This document shows, one piece after another, positions 33,863-45,850 of a DNA stretch of 64,000 nucleotides (the stretch's first letter is position 1; each line of letters opens with the position of its first letter). Below the pieces are notes generated by a model. The model was not told the DNA's origin, did no database searches, and saw nothing but the letters and a program-made list of their open reading frames with translations. Made by a program: the position numbers and the translations under genes. The stretch is from Strix aluco. Taxonomy: Eukaryota > Chordata > Aves > Strigiformes > Strigidae. The DNA lies in the NCBI RefSeq assembly GCF_031877795.1, contig NC_133937.1, positions 18,689,501 through 18,753,500 on the forward strand, read 5' to 3'.

Positions 33863-36800
33863 TACCTGCCTGCTAGATACTAGGAACTAGCCTGAAAGTA
33901 TTGCTGAAGGCCACAGAACAATACTCAGAACACAATAGTTTTTGACAGATTTTTGAAATTAGTAGTATTCAGATTACTGAAGAAGAGGTGAAAGGCTCTG
34001 AATTTGCTATTGATCTTTGTCTTTCAAAGCGCTGTAAGTCACCAGCTTGAGTGAGCCCATATTGTAGGGCTTGGCTGGAGTGGATGTAGGGCTGATAGGA
34101 CACATACATAGCCTGTGCCACTTCCAGCACCAGCTGGGCTGCAGTCTGGAGCCATTTCATGCTTCTTCTGTTGATAAAAATAAAGACTTACAAGAGATGT
34201 TAGCAACTGTCAGAGAAATACATGGTAGATATCTCATCGGCTTGAACCTCAGTGCCTCCTCAGAATATTGGATTGCTTTCATTCCGCTTTAAATTCTTGC
34301 AAAAGTAAGTTTGTCTTTCAGGCACATGTTCACCAGGCAGTCCTTTAGGAAATTCTGTTTGTTTCCAAAGAAATTTCTTGAAAATGTTTTAAACTTATCC
34401 TTTAAACTTAGTACTTACCTTGATCATTCTCCTAGTAGAGAAGTGAGAAAACATTCAAAAACTTCAGAAATTGCAGGATTGTGCCCTGTAAATCCTGAAT
34501 ATATCTTCAAAAATTTAGTTGTGCAGCAGTCTGGTTTTTAGATATTTGGAGTTAATATGATCATTATTGATTTCTTATGTCTCAGAGAATTGTTAGTAAA
34601 TTCTTATCAGTCAATTGAGAAGGTTATTGCACAAGAGAGAAGTTTCTTATCAAGCATGTGGCTAAATTCAGCTGAACTGTAAATTGATCCAGCTTGTCTG
34701 TCCTTGACTTTGGTGTTATGTCCACTTATATCAGAGTTAAAACTCATACAGATTATGCGGGTTGAGAATTTTATGACCTACCTGGGATACCACTTTGGGC
34801 TATATTCAAATGCCACTGATAGATATGCAACATAGACGTGTTTACTCTCATCCATTCATGATGTAAGGAGACAGGCTTTTCTTGAATTTTAGGTAGTCTA
34901 AAGTGCTTATTGCAGTCTTGGACTAAAGTGGCATAGTAGTCACAACACCAAAGCTGGGCATGTGTAATGGGTAGTCTGAATAATGCCATTTGTCTCAAGG
35001 CTGCTGAACAATTTTGAGAGAGACTGATCTATGTCAGATTTGTGTGTGACCAGTCAACAAGGTTGTTTAACGTGAGCAGTGAATTCCAAGGGGAAAATTT
35101 TGAGTGGTCTATCTAGGTCTTACCTCTTCTAACATCACACCGTGGTCATGTATTTTCATTCTCTGTTAAGGCTTCTTCGAAGGTGAATGCAAAACTATTC
35201 CTTAGGCACACTGTTGAGAGGTATTTTTATTTACTTTTAAATGTCAAATATTTGGTTTTCCTCTGTAATCCTTGGAAATTATTTCATTGTCAAATACACC
35301 TGGAATTTACTGGATACTGAAGAGCACTGTTATCATTAAAAGGGGTAAAGGTAGAGAAGCCAATGAAACCTTTACTAACATACAACAGTGTCATGCTAGA
35401 GTAGCTCTCAGTAATAAAGGGTGTCTCTATATACCCCAGAGCTGGACCACGTTGTAGAACTTTGTGTATTTGCTGCTTCCTTTGAGCTGATGGACAGTCT
35501 TTTAACCTGAAGCAGCAGAGGTTCATACTTCTAAGTTAAAGTGTTCAGCTTTGGTTTCTATATGGGTGATGTTCCCAGCACATTCTTGTATTGGGACAAA
35601 GGAGGATAACTGGTAGCAAAATACCAACAAAATACTGTTGGTTAGGCGCAATAATATTGAAAGAAGCATACCATGTCATAAAATATAAGCCCCAAATTCC
35701 AAAGAGCTATTTTGTCTCAAAAACTAACTTTGAAAAATCAAGACAAATTCCCTTGTTTCTTTTACTGGGAATTTCAAGGGTGTTGAAAGGCATAAGATTC
35801 TTGGTAACAGCTGGGTTCCCAAATACCTTGGGCATCTCTGAATATCCTGAGTAGAAAAAGTCAGTAATACTCTTCTGAGAATGTACCTATGGAGAGCATA
35901 AAACACCTGTTTTTGAGCAGTGGTTTGCAAAAGGCCGTAAATACAACTGGGAAAATATTACTGTATTCATAGTTATAATGGCATACTGCTGTCATTTGAA
36001 AATGCTGAAACTCAGTAGTAAGCTGTTATATGAAAGTCCATTAATATACCTTTTAAAGTTTTCCACTGCAGGTTCTTGAATGCATCTGCCTCCATTTTTG
36101 CTACAATAGGCAGTTTTGGTTTGTGCTGGTTTGCATACCAAGTACAGTTAGTTAATGAATATTTAATTGCCATTAATGCAGAGACTCTTGTTACATAGGA
36201 AAATATATCGTACAAGGAAAGCCTCAGACTCATCCTCACACTAGAAATGGAAGTCTGAATATTTATTGTAAGTCCACTTTTGGAAAGGTTGCTAGTTTAT
36301 TCTAGTTGAAGTTATCTTTGAAATGTCTGGGTGTGGAAGCTCCATGTTTACTGGGGTTTTATTGTGACTGTCATGGGGCAAAGTGATGCTAGATTATTGA
36401 GCGTGCTAAATGGGAAAGGATCAAATATAATGGAAAGGGCTGTGATGCCTGATTCCTAGGCTGTAGGTCTTTGAGACAGTACATGTTATGTATTTGCACA
36501 GTGGTTTCAGGTACAAACAATGCATAGCTCATTCCAGCTTTCATTACTGTATGGACATGTGGAAGCAGGAGAGGAACCAAGTGTTAAAGGCTTAGAAATA
36601 AACCTGAGCAGAAATTAAGATTGTGCAATATCTGAAGCAAGTAAAGGCTGATGAAAGGTAACAAGCTCAAACCATTAGGAACATGGATGTGCATCTTTAA
36701 TGCCTAAATCCTCAAATGAATATGTCCTTCAGGATGGTCTTTTGCTTCTGTATGCAACAAAAGGTTGTGCTGTGGTCTAGCTAGTATGGTTGACTGCTTA

Positions 36801-38822
36801 ACAGGCATCAGGTTGCCTGTGGGTAGGGATCTTGAATTCATCCAAAGTCCTCACAAATAGGATATTCAGTGCTCAGGCAAACAAAGTGTTTTGGTAAATG
36901 ACGTTGCAGCTTGAGAACAGAGTAACTCCTGTGTGTGTCTGCTGGGTGAGGTGATCTGTACAGTGTAACAATCTGACCATTTGATAGCATGTTTCAAGCG
37001 TCCTAAATACTATGTTTATTTGTTTGGCAGGCATTATGCTTCCGTGTTGAGAGCTTGAATGGTTCACTAACAGTAGCAATTCATCTATAATAATCTACCT
37101 TGAACAGTTGGGTTTTTTTTCATTAAACATGAACTAAAATGATTTGTTGGGGAATCAGAATGAAAAGCCATTTAGATTTAAAACACTTAAAGCAAAATTG
37201 CTTTTCACACAAATTACTTTGCAATGTCTTTCTCTTTTCAGTGCTTTTTGTAGCACTATTCCCAAAGAGATGAACTCACTAACAAGAGACAGGGACTGTA
37301 AGATAAGGGTCTAAAGCCTGATCAGATACCTCAGTGTGAGCTGTGGGAAATGTGCGTATCATGGAAAAAACGGCTTTTAAACAACAAAAAAGAGCCCTAT
37401 TGTTGTGAAGATCTGTGGATATTATTCTTTGTGTAGTGCCAAGAACAAGATTCAGACTCAGGAAGTGGTATTTAACTTTATTTGTTATCTTAGAGTTTAG
37501 TCCATGATCTCTTCTCTGTAGACACAGTCAAAGGAAAAGAGGCTAATTTTCTCAGTAGCTTACAGACTTCTCGAAGACCTGTTTTCCCCAGGTCATTTAA
37601 TTTAACTACTGTTTGACTACTAAAAGCAAAACGGTAAACTGTCTTTTACTGCAGCCTGGATGTCTATAAAGGGTGGTAAGGATGAAAGGATATTGTATCT
37701 CCTATTTCCATATACCTACATTTGATGGATGTAGCACCTCATAATTGGGAAGAAGAACTGAAGCTATGTTTTGACTACTGTACCAAACAAAGATGAAGAC
37801 CCGTTTGCATCACTGGTCTGTCTGTCAGCCTTTTTGCTAGGTTTCCATAATTTATATGGATTTTACATGGCATGGTGAAAGATTATAAGGTTAAAATTCA
37901 GATCTCCTGGTAGAGCTGTTCCCTGCAAGTGACCTCCAAGTTCTTGGATCTGATCCCATGGATCTGAAAAGGCAGACAAGTTTAATTAGGCAAAGTGTTC
38001 TGTCATCCTGTCTCCTTGTAAAGAGCACTACCTAGATGCATTTCAGGTTCCCATCATTAATTCCACTCTCAGCCAAAGTTAACATTGCCCAAATTTCTTC
38101 TCTGTGGGATGTCAGGAACTGTATTTAATGAACTAGTCAGAGCATCAGTATATTGGTACATTTCTGCCCTGAGCACTCCATCATATTGCATCTCAGCAGT
38201 CTGTAGCAAGGTTGTTTCCATTGTACACTGGGCTGAATATGTCTATAAGGGATTCTTTCTACAAATTAAGTGTAAATAAGATAAACGAGTGCTGATAAAG
38301 ACACTGGTCTGGCATCTCAGCAAGAACATTTAATTCCAGTCATGCGTCAGATCTGTTTGACTTACACATACCACAAAATATACATAAGTAAACCAAAATG
38401 ACATCAGGCATCAGGGCTCTGAGAACTTTCTGAGCAAGTGTACCATTCCAGATACTTGATGCAACGGTGTACACTGAAACAAATATTGTCAGGAGATATA
38501 CAGGGGAGGTATTCTTTATATATTAAATCCATGCAGTAAACCACATTGACTTTGATGCGTTTCTTGGAAAATCACCAAACCTCTGCAATGATTTAAATAA
38601 AGGAAAAATATTTTGTCAGAATGGCAGAAATGTAATGTCCTAAGGGGTCAGGAAAGGCATATAAATGCTGTTTAATGTTGTGTTTTGTTGTACTGTTACA
38701 GTAGCTTCTTCATCGTCATTAAAATTTGGTTATATCTATCTAGCAAAATGCTGAACGTGTTTCTGTAGGGAATATGTTGTCCTTCTAACATGGAAGAAGC
38801 TTGTCTGGTTTTTTTTGTGCTG

Positions 38823-38839
38823 TTTTTTTTTTTTTTTTT
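38823..38839 (+). repeat. Poly-T tract, 17 nt
   Basis: A pure T run; nothing recognised on either side. Confidence 0.8.
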
Positions 38840-39719
38840 AATGGCATAGCTCAGTTGTGGTTTACATCCTGTGAAAGGGCTGAAGCCTTTTTATTTGAAA
38901 TATTGAACAGTAAATGCCTATTCTATTCAGATTGTCCCAAAGCAAAACATAGGAAAATTCTAACTGATGGACTCCTGCCAAGCAATACATACAATAGCAG
39001 CTTAAAAACTCAAATTACCCAAATTTTACCCCAGTTTGAGTAAACCCCAAATATCTCACCAGAGTGAACATTCTCAGCTGGTGCATGAAAACAAGGAATA
39101 TGCTGATCATCAGAGCTCTTCATGTTAAACCTATAAATGATGTCTGAAATTTAGATAATGTTGATGCACATTAAAGCACATTACAGTTTGGTTCCAATGA
39201 CTACAAGGTGTTGGAAGAATTCCAGTGCAATATTTTTAGCACGTCACAAATTCTCTGAAATTGTAATGTGCTTCAGAGATAGCTCAACTTTGACAAAATG
39301 CTGACAGGATCCTAACTGCCAAACACATTTCCTGTCTGGGTGCCTGTCTGGTTCCTTGGTTGTCCATTTGCTGGGATACCTTGTCCCAGAGTCACTACCC
39401 TGGGGAGATGCTGAGTGAACTGCCTCTTCTGAGCTGCAAGTTCCAGGCTCCCAGGATTCCCAGCTTGCCCTGGACAAGTGCTCTGCACCCTTTTGCAAAG
39501 AATGGACAAAGATTTGATACCACTTCATTCTAAGGAAGAGAAAAAAATAATTCAAGATAGAAAAATTTTTGTGCACCATTCTAGAGTGTACATCATGTTG
39601 GCAAATAGATGGACAACTTCAGTTTTTCTGTTGATTTAGATCTAAGTTGCTGTTAATTTGCAGAATCAGGTATTATATTGCTGCAAGGTAGAAGATTAAT
39701 GCTAGCCTTAAATTTTAGA

Positions 39720-39800
39720 TGGGATGAGATTAAATTACTTGTCCAAGTTATTCAGAAAGCTTTCTTCCAAGGAAGTTGAACTCAGCTCTTCAGCCATCAC
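39720..39800 (-). mobile_element. MIR-like SINE relic, reverse orientation
   Basis: GATTAAATTACTTGTCCAAG, TTATTCAGAAAGC and TTGAACTCAGCTC resemble reversed MIR (GTTAAGTGACTTGCCCAAGG, CACACAGCAAGT, GAACCCAGGTC). Confidence 0.45.
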
Positions 39801-41548
39801 CACAGGGTCACCCAGCTTTCCTTTGTGAAACAAAATCGGTATGATCTTTGGCACTGCAACCTTCCACTGTCTTGCTGCCAATAGTCTCTTCATCTGTATT
39901 TGGTGGTCTCTTCAGCTGTAATGGAATCGATCATGTTGCAAAATGGAACCACCTTCTTTACACTTGAAGGCTGGTTCCAGGTGCCTGTGTGGGTGTGATG
40001 ATACGGTTTTGGATGATGGTATGAACTGTAACTAAATTAGAAGTTCTGTTCCTGTGTTCTTCAGCTATAAAAATAGGGATCTTGTTATATGCCTTGGTTC
40101 AGGCACAGAATGCTCAAGAAGAGCATGTGGGTGCAGTTGGGAAAGACTTTTATTTTCTTAGCTTTTAAACTAAAAAATGGTAAGCTTAAATCACCTTTTT
40201 CTTTATTGTTTTATTTCTTATTTAACTTTAACATAGTGTGACAAAACCAGGAAACATCCATAGAAGTCGCCGGCCTTATCTACAGCAGTGTTTTCCTTCC
40301 CTCAGCTGCATTAGTGCTCACAGCAATGATAGCTACTGGTATTTTAATTGGTGCCTAGTGTCCTCTCACTGTCAGCATGCCTGGATTATTTGGTAGTCCC
40401 AGTTGGTGGCCATGGGCCACTACGGTTAATAGGAATGCAGGCACAGCTGGTCTGGGTCAAATCCCTGCATGCTTTAGTTGGTGAAAATTTCCGATGGCCT
40501 CCAGTATGTGCTAGAAAGGATGTAGCAGTTAAAAACTATCTTTCATTATCATAGACTAATTAGGGCTGTCCTAGCTTCCTGAGGGAATATGTAGTAATAC
40601 CCGGTAGTTACAGAAGATTGAAACCAGGCATGAGTTATTAGGCTGCAGAGGAGGAAATGTACTTGTTTCTGCTGCTCTGTCCTTTAGCTATTTCCTACAT
40701 CTTAATGAAATGTAACCTGGATGAAAAATAAAGCTGGGGAAAAAAAATGAAAAGCCAGCCTGCATTCTTTGGAGCCTGTACACTTAGCCCCTAAAGGAGA
40801 GTAGAAGTATTTTCTTTCTCACTGTGGAAGTGTGATAACTTGGCAGTCTTGCTTTTTAAAATTTTGAGATTTTTTTCCTCCTTTTCTCCTCATTTTTGTT
40901 TTATTTCTCACTTGAACTGCTGAGGCTGGTGCTATTTTGCCTGCATCTCTAGAGTGAAAACAGGCTTTGCATCCATGAGCTTCTAATCGGAAGTGATGAC
41001 AAGCCCTTGAATGGAGCCCTTGGCTTCATGAAATATTTTATCCTTTCCAATATCAATGGACATGCAACTGTAATAAAAGTCCAGTTTCTGCCACTGGATA
41101 TATGTAGAAGTTGATCCCTGTTTCTTTGTGCAGGCACACCTCACAGTGACATCTGTGGCTGTGCTGAACTTGATTTCCTCCATTTCATGGGAATAAGATG
41201 ATGCTTGTACATTATTAAAAGGGCCTAACAAGTCACCTGGGGAGAGACTGTGAAGTGCACTGTATAACATTATTTATGTAATTAACTCCTTGGGATTTTA
41301 ATGAAAAATACTGCTATTTTGCAACCATAACTTTCATTTTCTGTCAGCCTCAAATTAGCAAGGAAACTGTAAATTGCACAGAGTCCCTAAGCTGTAGTCT
41401 CTGATAGGAAAGGTGGACAATTTTGCTGTCTCAAAGTGATGATTAACTGGGATCTAATCATGATATTAGTGTATAATCACAAGCATTAGTGTAAAGTGTC
41501 ATTCCAATGATGAAGTGTAGTAAGAAACTTTTTTTTTCCCCTCTGAAG

Positions 41549-41607
41549 TTTTTGTTTGATGAGAGATGAAGGAGATTCAGAAAACAAGCAGAAAGAGGTG
41601 AAACAAA
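41549..41607 (+). other. Candidate internal exon (59 bp)
   Basis: A strong polypyrimidine acceptor (ACTTTTTTTTTCCCCTCTGAAG) ends at 41548 and a donor ACAAA|GTATGT starts at 41608. The frame entered after one base is open and encodes a charged stretch containing RDEGDSENKQKEVKQ; the frame entered at the first base stops after six codons. The charged composition could be a linker or coiled-coil piece, but no family is recognisable and the length is too short to be decisive. The exit phase is 1. Confidence 0.18.
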
Positions 41608-42119
41608 GTATGTATGTTGCCTCTGACTTCTCACTACACCCACTCTCATGTGAAGTTAGGTCAGATACCAGGTCAGGTACTAGGCACTCGGAATGGACTA
41701 ACTCCTTGAGCTTTCACTCTGAGTTTCAGCCTGGACTGCCGTCTTTCTCTGAGCTGTCTGCAGTTGTGGCTGCACTGGTATCCATACCTGAGCTAGCAAA
41801 GCAAATGGTGTCCTATGCTTGATGGTTGCAGTAATGTCTGAAGTGTATACGTACCTACAACTTCCTCTTCTTTGTTCTTCAGAAATGCAAACTGCAGGAA
41901 CATTGTACTTCTATACTGATGGAGTTGTGGCCTCTCCTGAGTGCCCTATCCCTTTGTGTGGGACATGACTATCGTAAAACATCTGAACAAAGGTCCATCT
42001 GTCCTCCAAACCCCACCAAAAGTATAAGTTTCTGTGATGCACAAAGACTAGCAAAATCATCTTCATTCTGTAGCTTGTGCCCTCTCCAGGGACCTGACAC
42101 GGTGTGTCTTCCTATAGTG

Positions 42120-42185
42120 CTGTTCTCATGACAGCAGGGTTTACATATGGGGAAACTAACACAAGCTGTAACAGTCTACTTGATA
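42120..42185 (-). mobile_element. Possible MIR-like SINE relic
   Basis: TTTACATATGGGGAAACTAA followed by CACAAG resembles the reversed MIR tail TTTACAGATGGGGAAACTGAGGCACAG, shortened here. Only the tail is recognisable. Confidence 0.3.
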
Positions 42186-43717
42186 ACAGACAGTTTGCAG
42201 TTGTCTCTTAGGAGAGCCCGGGCATTTGGCTTCATTACAGAAGAGAGTAAGGAAAGATGAGGGGAAGAGCTAGTTGTTGGTGAACAAGGAGGGTAGTCAG
42301 GGGTCTCTGTAAATGGGTTGTGCGGACCACAGGCTGATAGAGCCAGAGCAGCCAGCTTAGGAGAGTTGCTGTCCAGTAGAACATAAATTGATTGTGGAGG
42401 TTTGTTTCAGTGGAGGATGTTATAAAGTCCTAGGTAGACTTGTCTGGGGAATCTTTACAGGTCTTATGTTATGCCTTTTACGCAGTGCTTACTTTATCTC
42501 ATACATTTTTTAAATGCTCTGTGCAGTTCAGTCCAGGATGTTTTTCCTTCAGACAAAATTTTCAGGGGGGTCACACACCATACAGTGACAATGGACAGCC
42601 TAGGTCCTTTTGGTCCCACGAGAATTTCTGGGAGAGTTTCTCAAGTGAATGATTTACTGTCTCTTGCCCTGTTCTTTCTCCAACAGAGCAGAAATATTCT
42701 AGTGACCTCAAAGCTAATGCACTCCAGTGTCTCTGGATGGAGACATTGACATTTTTGGCAATGTAGTTTTGCAGCATTATTCTTCCTTTCATTTGCAACA
42801 TTTTTGGGGATGCTTCTAGAAGAAATCATGACCTTAGAAGCATCTGCTGGAAACTAGTCCCTCCAGACACACTGGGAAGATGAATTTTGCTCTTCATGCC
42901 ATGGTACCTCCCGTGAATTTGAAGCAGTTTCCTGTGCATACATAAATGGAAAGCATGTAATCTTCTGGCTATTTATGAACCTTTATCTGTATTGTCTTAA
43001 TCAGACCACTGAAATTCTTTTATTTATTAAACTGCCTCACAGTCTGAGGCTACCATTATATGTCAGAAGGTTTAGGAACAACTTTCACTGTGTCGCTTCA
43101 CATCCGAAACTTTCAAAAATTCTTCTATAGTGAAAAAAATATTTGGCTTATTTCCTTACATTGTTGTGGTCTTTTCTTCCTAAATCTCTCACTCATACAA
43201 ATACAAGCTTTCTCAGCTGAATATCCCAGTGTTGTGAATATAAGGACTGTGCATTATCCTGGCATATAGTTCATAAGACTTGCTGAAGTGACAAATAATT
43301 GACTCTACACTGAGTGGACAAAGAAAGGTGTCAGTTCTTTGCATCGGTGCATTTCCATTGCGTGGGGTGAAGAGTCAAATCTACAAATTTGATCTGGCTC
43401 ATCTGGGCTGTACAGTACTTCTGTGGTACGTTTGTATTGAAGATTATTTTATCTGAAACAATTTAAGGAATTGGACTAGTTACAATGCCTCAGGTATTAA
43501 TGATATTGCATTCTCATTCTTAATTACACTACTGTAAGTTCAGAGTAATACTATTTAAATGGAAGGTGTTGGATCCAGTGTAATGAAGATGAGAAGCTTG
43601 TGTAGGATCTATAGATAAGAGAAACTCATGTATTTGGGGGTTTGAAATTCTGGTGTTGGCAAATAAAAGCAGGAAGAGGAGAAGTAAAATTATCTGTTAG
43701 TATTGGTATTATGGTAT

Positions 43718-43775
43718 TACACTATAAACTGGTGTAACACCATTGGCTTCAGAAGGTACTCTCACTTGCTCTTTT
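43718..43775 (+). repeat. Old interspersed repeat fragment
   Basis: TAAACTGGTGTAACACCATTGGCTTCAG closely resembles the TACACTGGTGTAACTCCATTGACTTCA block of an old amniote repeat. The flanks are too diverged to extend it. Confidence 0.45.
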
Positions 43776-44807
43776 GAGCCTATATATACTTCAGTTAATG
43801 CTGTTAATATCATAATAAATTATCTTACTTCTAAAAATGTTATCTTCATTTTCCATATGGTACCCTGGATATGATGGGTACTTGCCTAGTAATTTTGCCT
43901 TCCATGGGCTGATAACAATCTCTTTATAAAAGGTTTAAAATCCTCTCTTCCTATATTCATGTTCTTCTTTAGCCTTGTTTATTCACAGCTGAATGCCTCT
44001 GATTATTTTAGCTGTTGTGCTCAGTATTTGATGCTTTGCATAGAACTGGAATAAACTGGCCGTGCTATAAGATGTTCAGTGTATACTTAAGACAATGACC
44101 ATTTAGCTGTCTCCTCTCCTTAGCAACATTTTGAAGATTAACCATAGAGAGTGGTGTAAGCCAAGAAAAAGATAGTTGAAATAGATAAGAAATTAATTAT
44201 TTTTCCTCATGGTGTTTTGCTTGGATTCAATATTTTGATAATGGTGCAGAATTCACAACCACCACAATGACTTGTGTGCCTGAAATTTGGATGAGCAATG
44301 ATTGAGCAGTTCTCAGATATGCAAAGCTAAATTTGCTGAGCCCATTTCTCAGTCTTTGATGAGACTGCAGTAAGCAGTCAAGTGCTTAATACCAGTGGCA
44401 GAAGTGGATATGTTTCCCTTGGGGCTTGGAGGGGTGGCCACTCATTTGCTAAACCCAGACAGAGGCCAATGAGTCACTGTAATGTAGACTTCCAAGCAGC
44501 TAAAGCAACGGCCTCCTTCATTGGGGAGATTGCTGTGGGGGTCTGTCTGCATGTGAGAAAAAGTTCCTGTTTTTTTCAGTTTAGCAGCATGGGGGGAAGA
44601 GGGAAAGCTTTAAAACATCTAGGAGAACTGTGTTGTTTTCAGGTACTCTTAAGTACAAATGTATTCTTAAAAATCTTTGCCATCGAAGTTTGGTTTTTAG
44701 CTGTTTTGACTGTCATATTACCAATTTCATGAGAATCATTTTGTAGCCTGATTTTTATATTAAAAATCAAGGAGTGGCCTCAATACCAACACATTATTGC
44801 CTGTGTT

Positions 44808-44862
44808 AAAAAAAAAAAAAAAAAAAAACAACCAACAAACCAAACCAAACCAAACCAAAAAA
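44808..44862 (+). repeat. Poly-A followed by (CCAAA)n
   Basis: A 21-nt A run, then CAACCAACAAACC and four CCAAA-type units. The pattern looks like poly-A that has mutated into a microsatellite. ATTAAA occurs 40-50 bases upstream, which is farther than usual for a polyadenylation signal. Confidence 0.8.
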
Positions 44863-45772
44863 CTTCCCTCACCAAAAGCCAAGCACCCCTACCAAAAGCA
44901 ACCTCCCTGGCCAACCTTATTGCTTGTATCAAAAGGATATTATATGGTTTCTCTTTCCTTCCTTCAGAGAAACAGGTATAGACACTGCTGTGGGATGCCT
45001 CTTAATGCGTCATGATTCACTCTTGCAGGTGATTTACTAATTCTACCATAGGTGTGAGAGTTGGGAATGATTTCTGTTCTCTTTTTCTCTGAAATAATTG
45101 ATCATTTGGTTTTGTTTTTCTGACAGGCAATCAATTAGTCTTAACTGAGCAGCTCTTAGTGGATTGAATCATGGGATCAACTAAATTTGAGGGTGAGGGT
45201 ATGGACTGTAGTTTATACAATTTGTTTAATTATTTAGTAATACAGCCAGGAAGGACTGGGGAAATTTTGACTGGGTAGGACTGGGAAAAACATGACTGTA
45301 TTTTGGGGAGAGACAGCATGTCACATGCATATTGGCTGCTTGTAATCTGAACACTATGCATTTAAACCCTGAGTGGAGGAGATGTCTGGGAGGACTCTCT
45401 GAAGCTCAGTGAGGCCTGGATTGCCCATATGCAGCTTAAGACAAATTCTTAGAAAAGATTACCTGGTCACTGCATAGGGGAACAGACCTTTGCTGGGACA
45501 TGTTTCTCAGCAGTTATGCCTTGGCTGAGTAAATAGGCCCTTTGAGCAAGTATCATATTTGACAACTGAAATAGTGTTTTTATGCTTTCGGGCTCAAGCA
45601 CAAACTCAAACTTGCATCTGAGAAGATGTCAGCAATCAGTCTTGTTTCCTAAATGAATGGGTTTTGTGTTCTGTGCCGTTGTGTCTCTTCAAGTATATGT
45701 ATATGCTTCCTTGGTTCCATATATATTTTTAGTTACTTTCTTGGATCTTTTTCTTACTGCTTGGTCCTTTAT

Positions 45773-45850
45773 CACAGAATCACAGAATTGTCTAGGTTGG
45801 AAAAGACCTTGAAGATCATCCAGTGCAACCAACATATACATCAGCATGAA
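45773..45850 (-). mobile_element. CR1 LINE 3' end, truncated
   Basis: Two copies of the octamer CACAGAAT (45773-45788) are followed by GGTTGGAAAAGACCTTGAAG and a GATCATCCAGTGCAACC-type block. This is the reverse complement of the conserved 3' end of avian CR1 elements, which terminate in ATTCTRTG repeats. The copy is heavily 5' truncated and carries no ORF. It is the youngest-looking repeat in the window and the main support for a bird origin. Confidence 0.85.

Larger units (their letters stand above)
31173..41548. other. Non-coding, intronic or intergenic
   Basis: This stretch contains a MIR-like piece (31295), an old repeat fragment (32312), the inverted-end element at 33712, a poly-T run (38823) and a minus-strand MIR-like piece (39720). 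The remainder is unremarkable AT-rich sequence in which I see no gene. Confidence 0.55.
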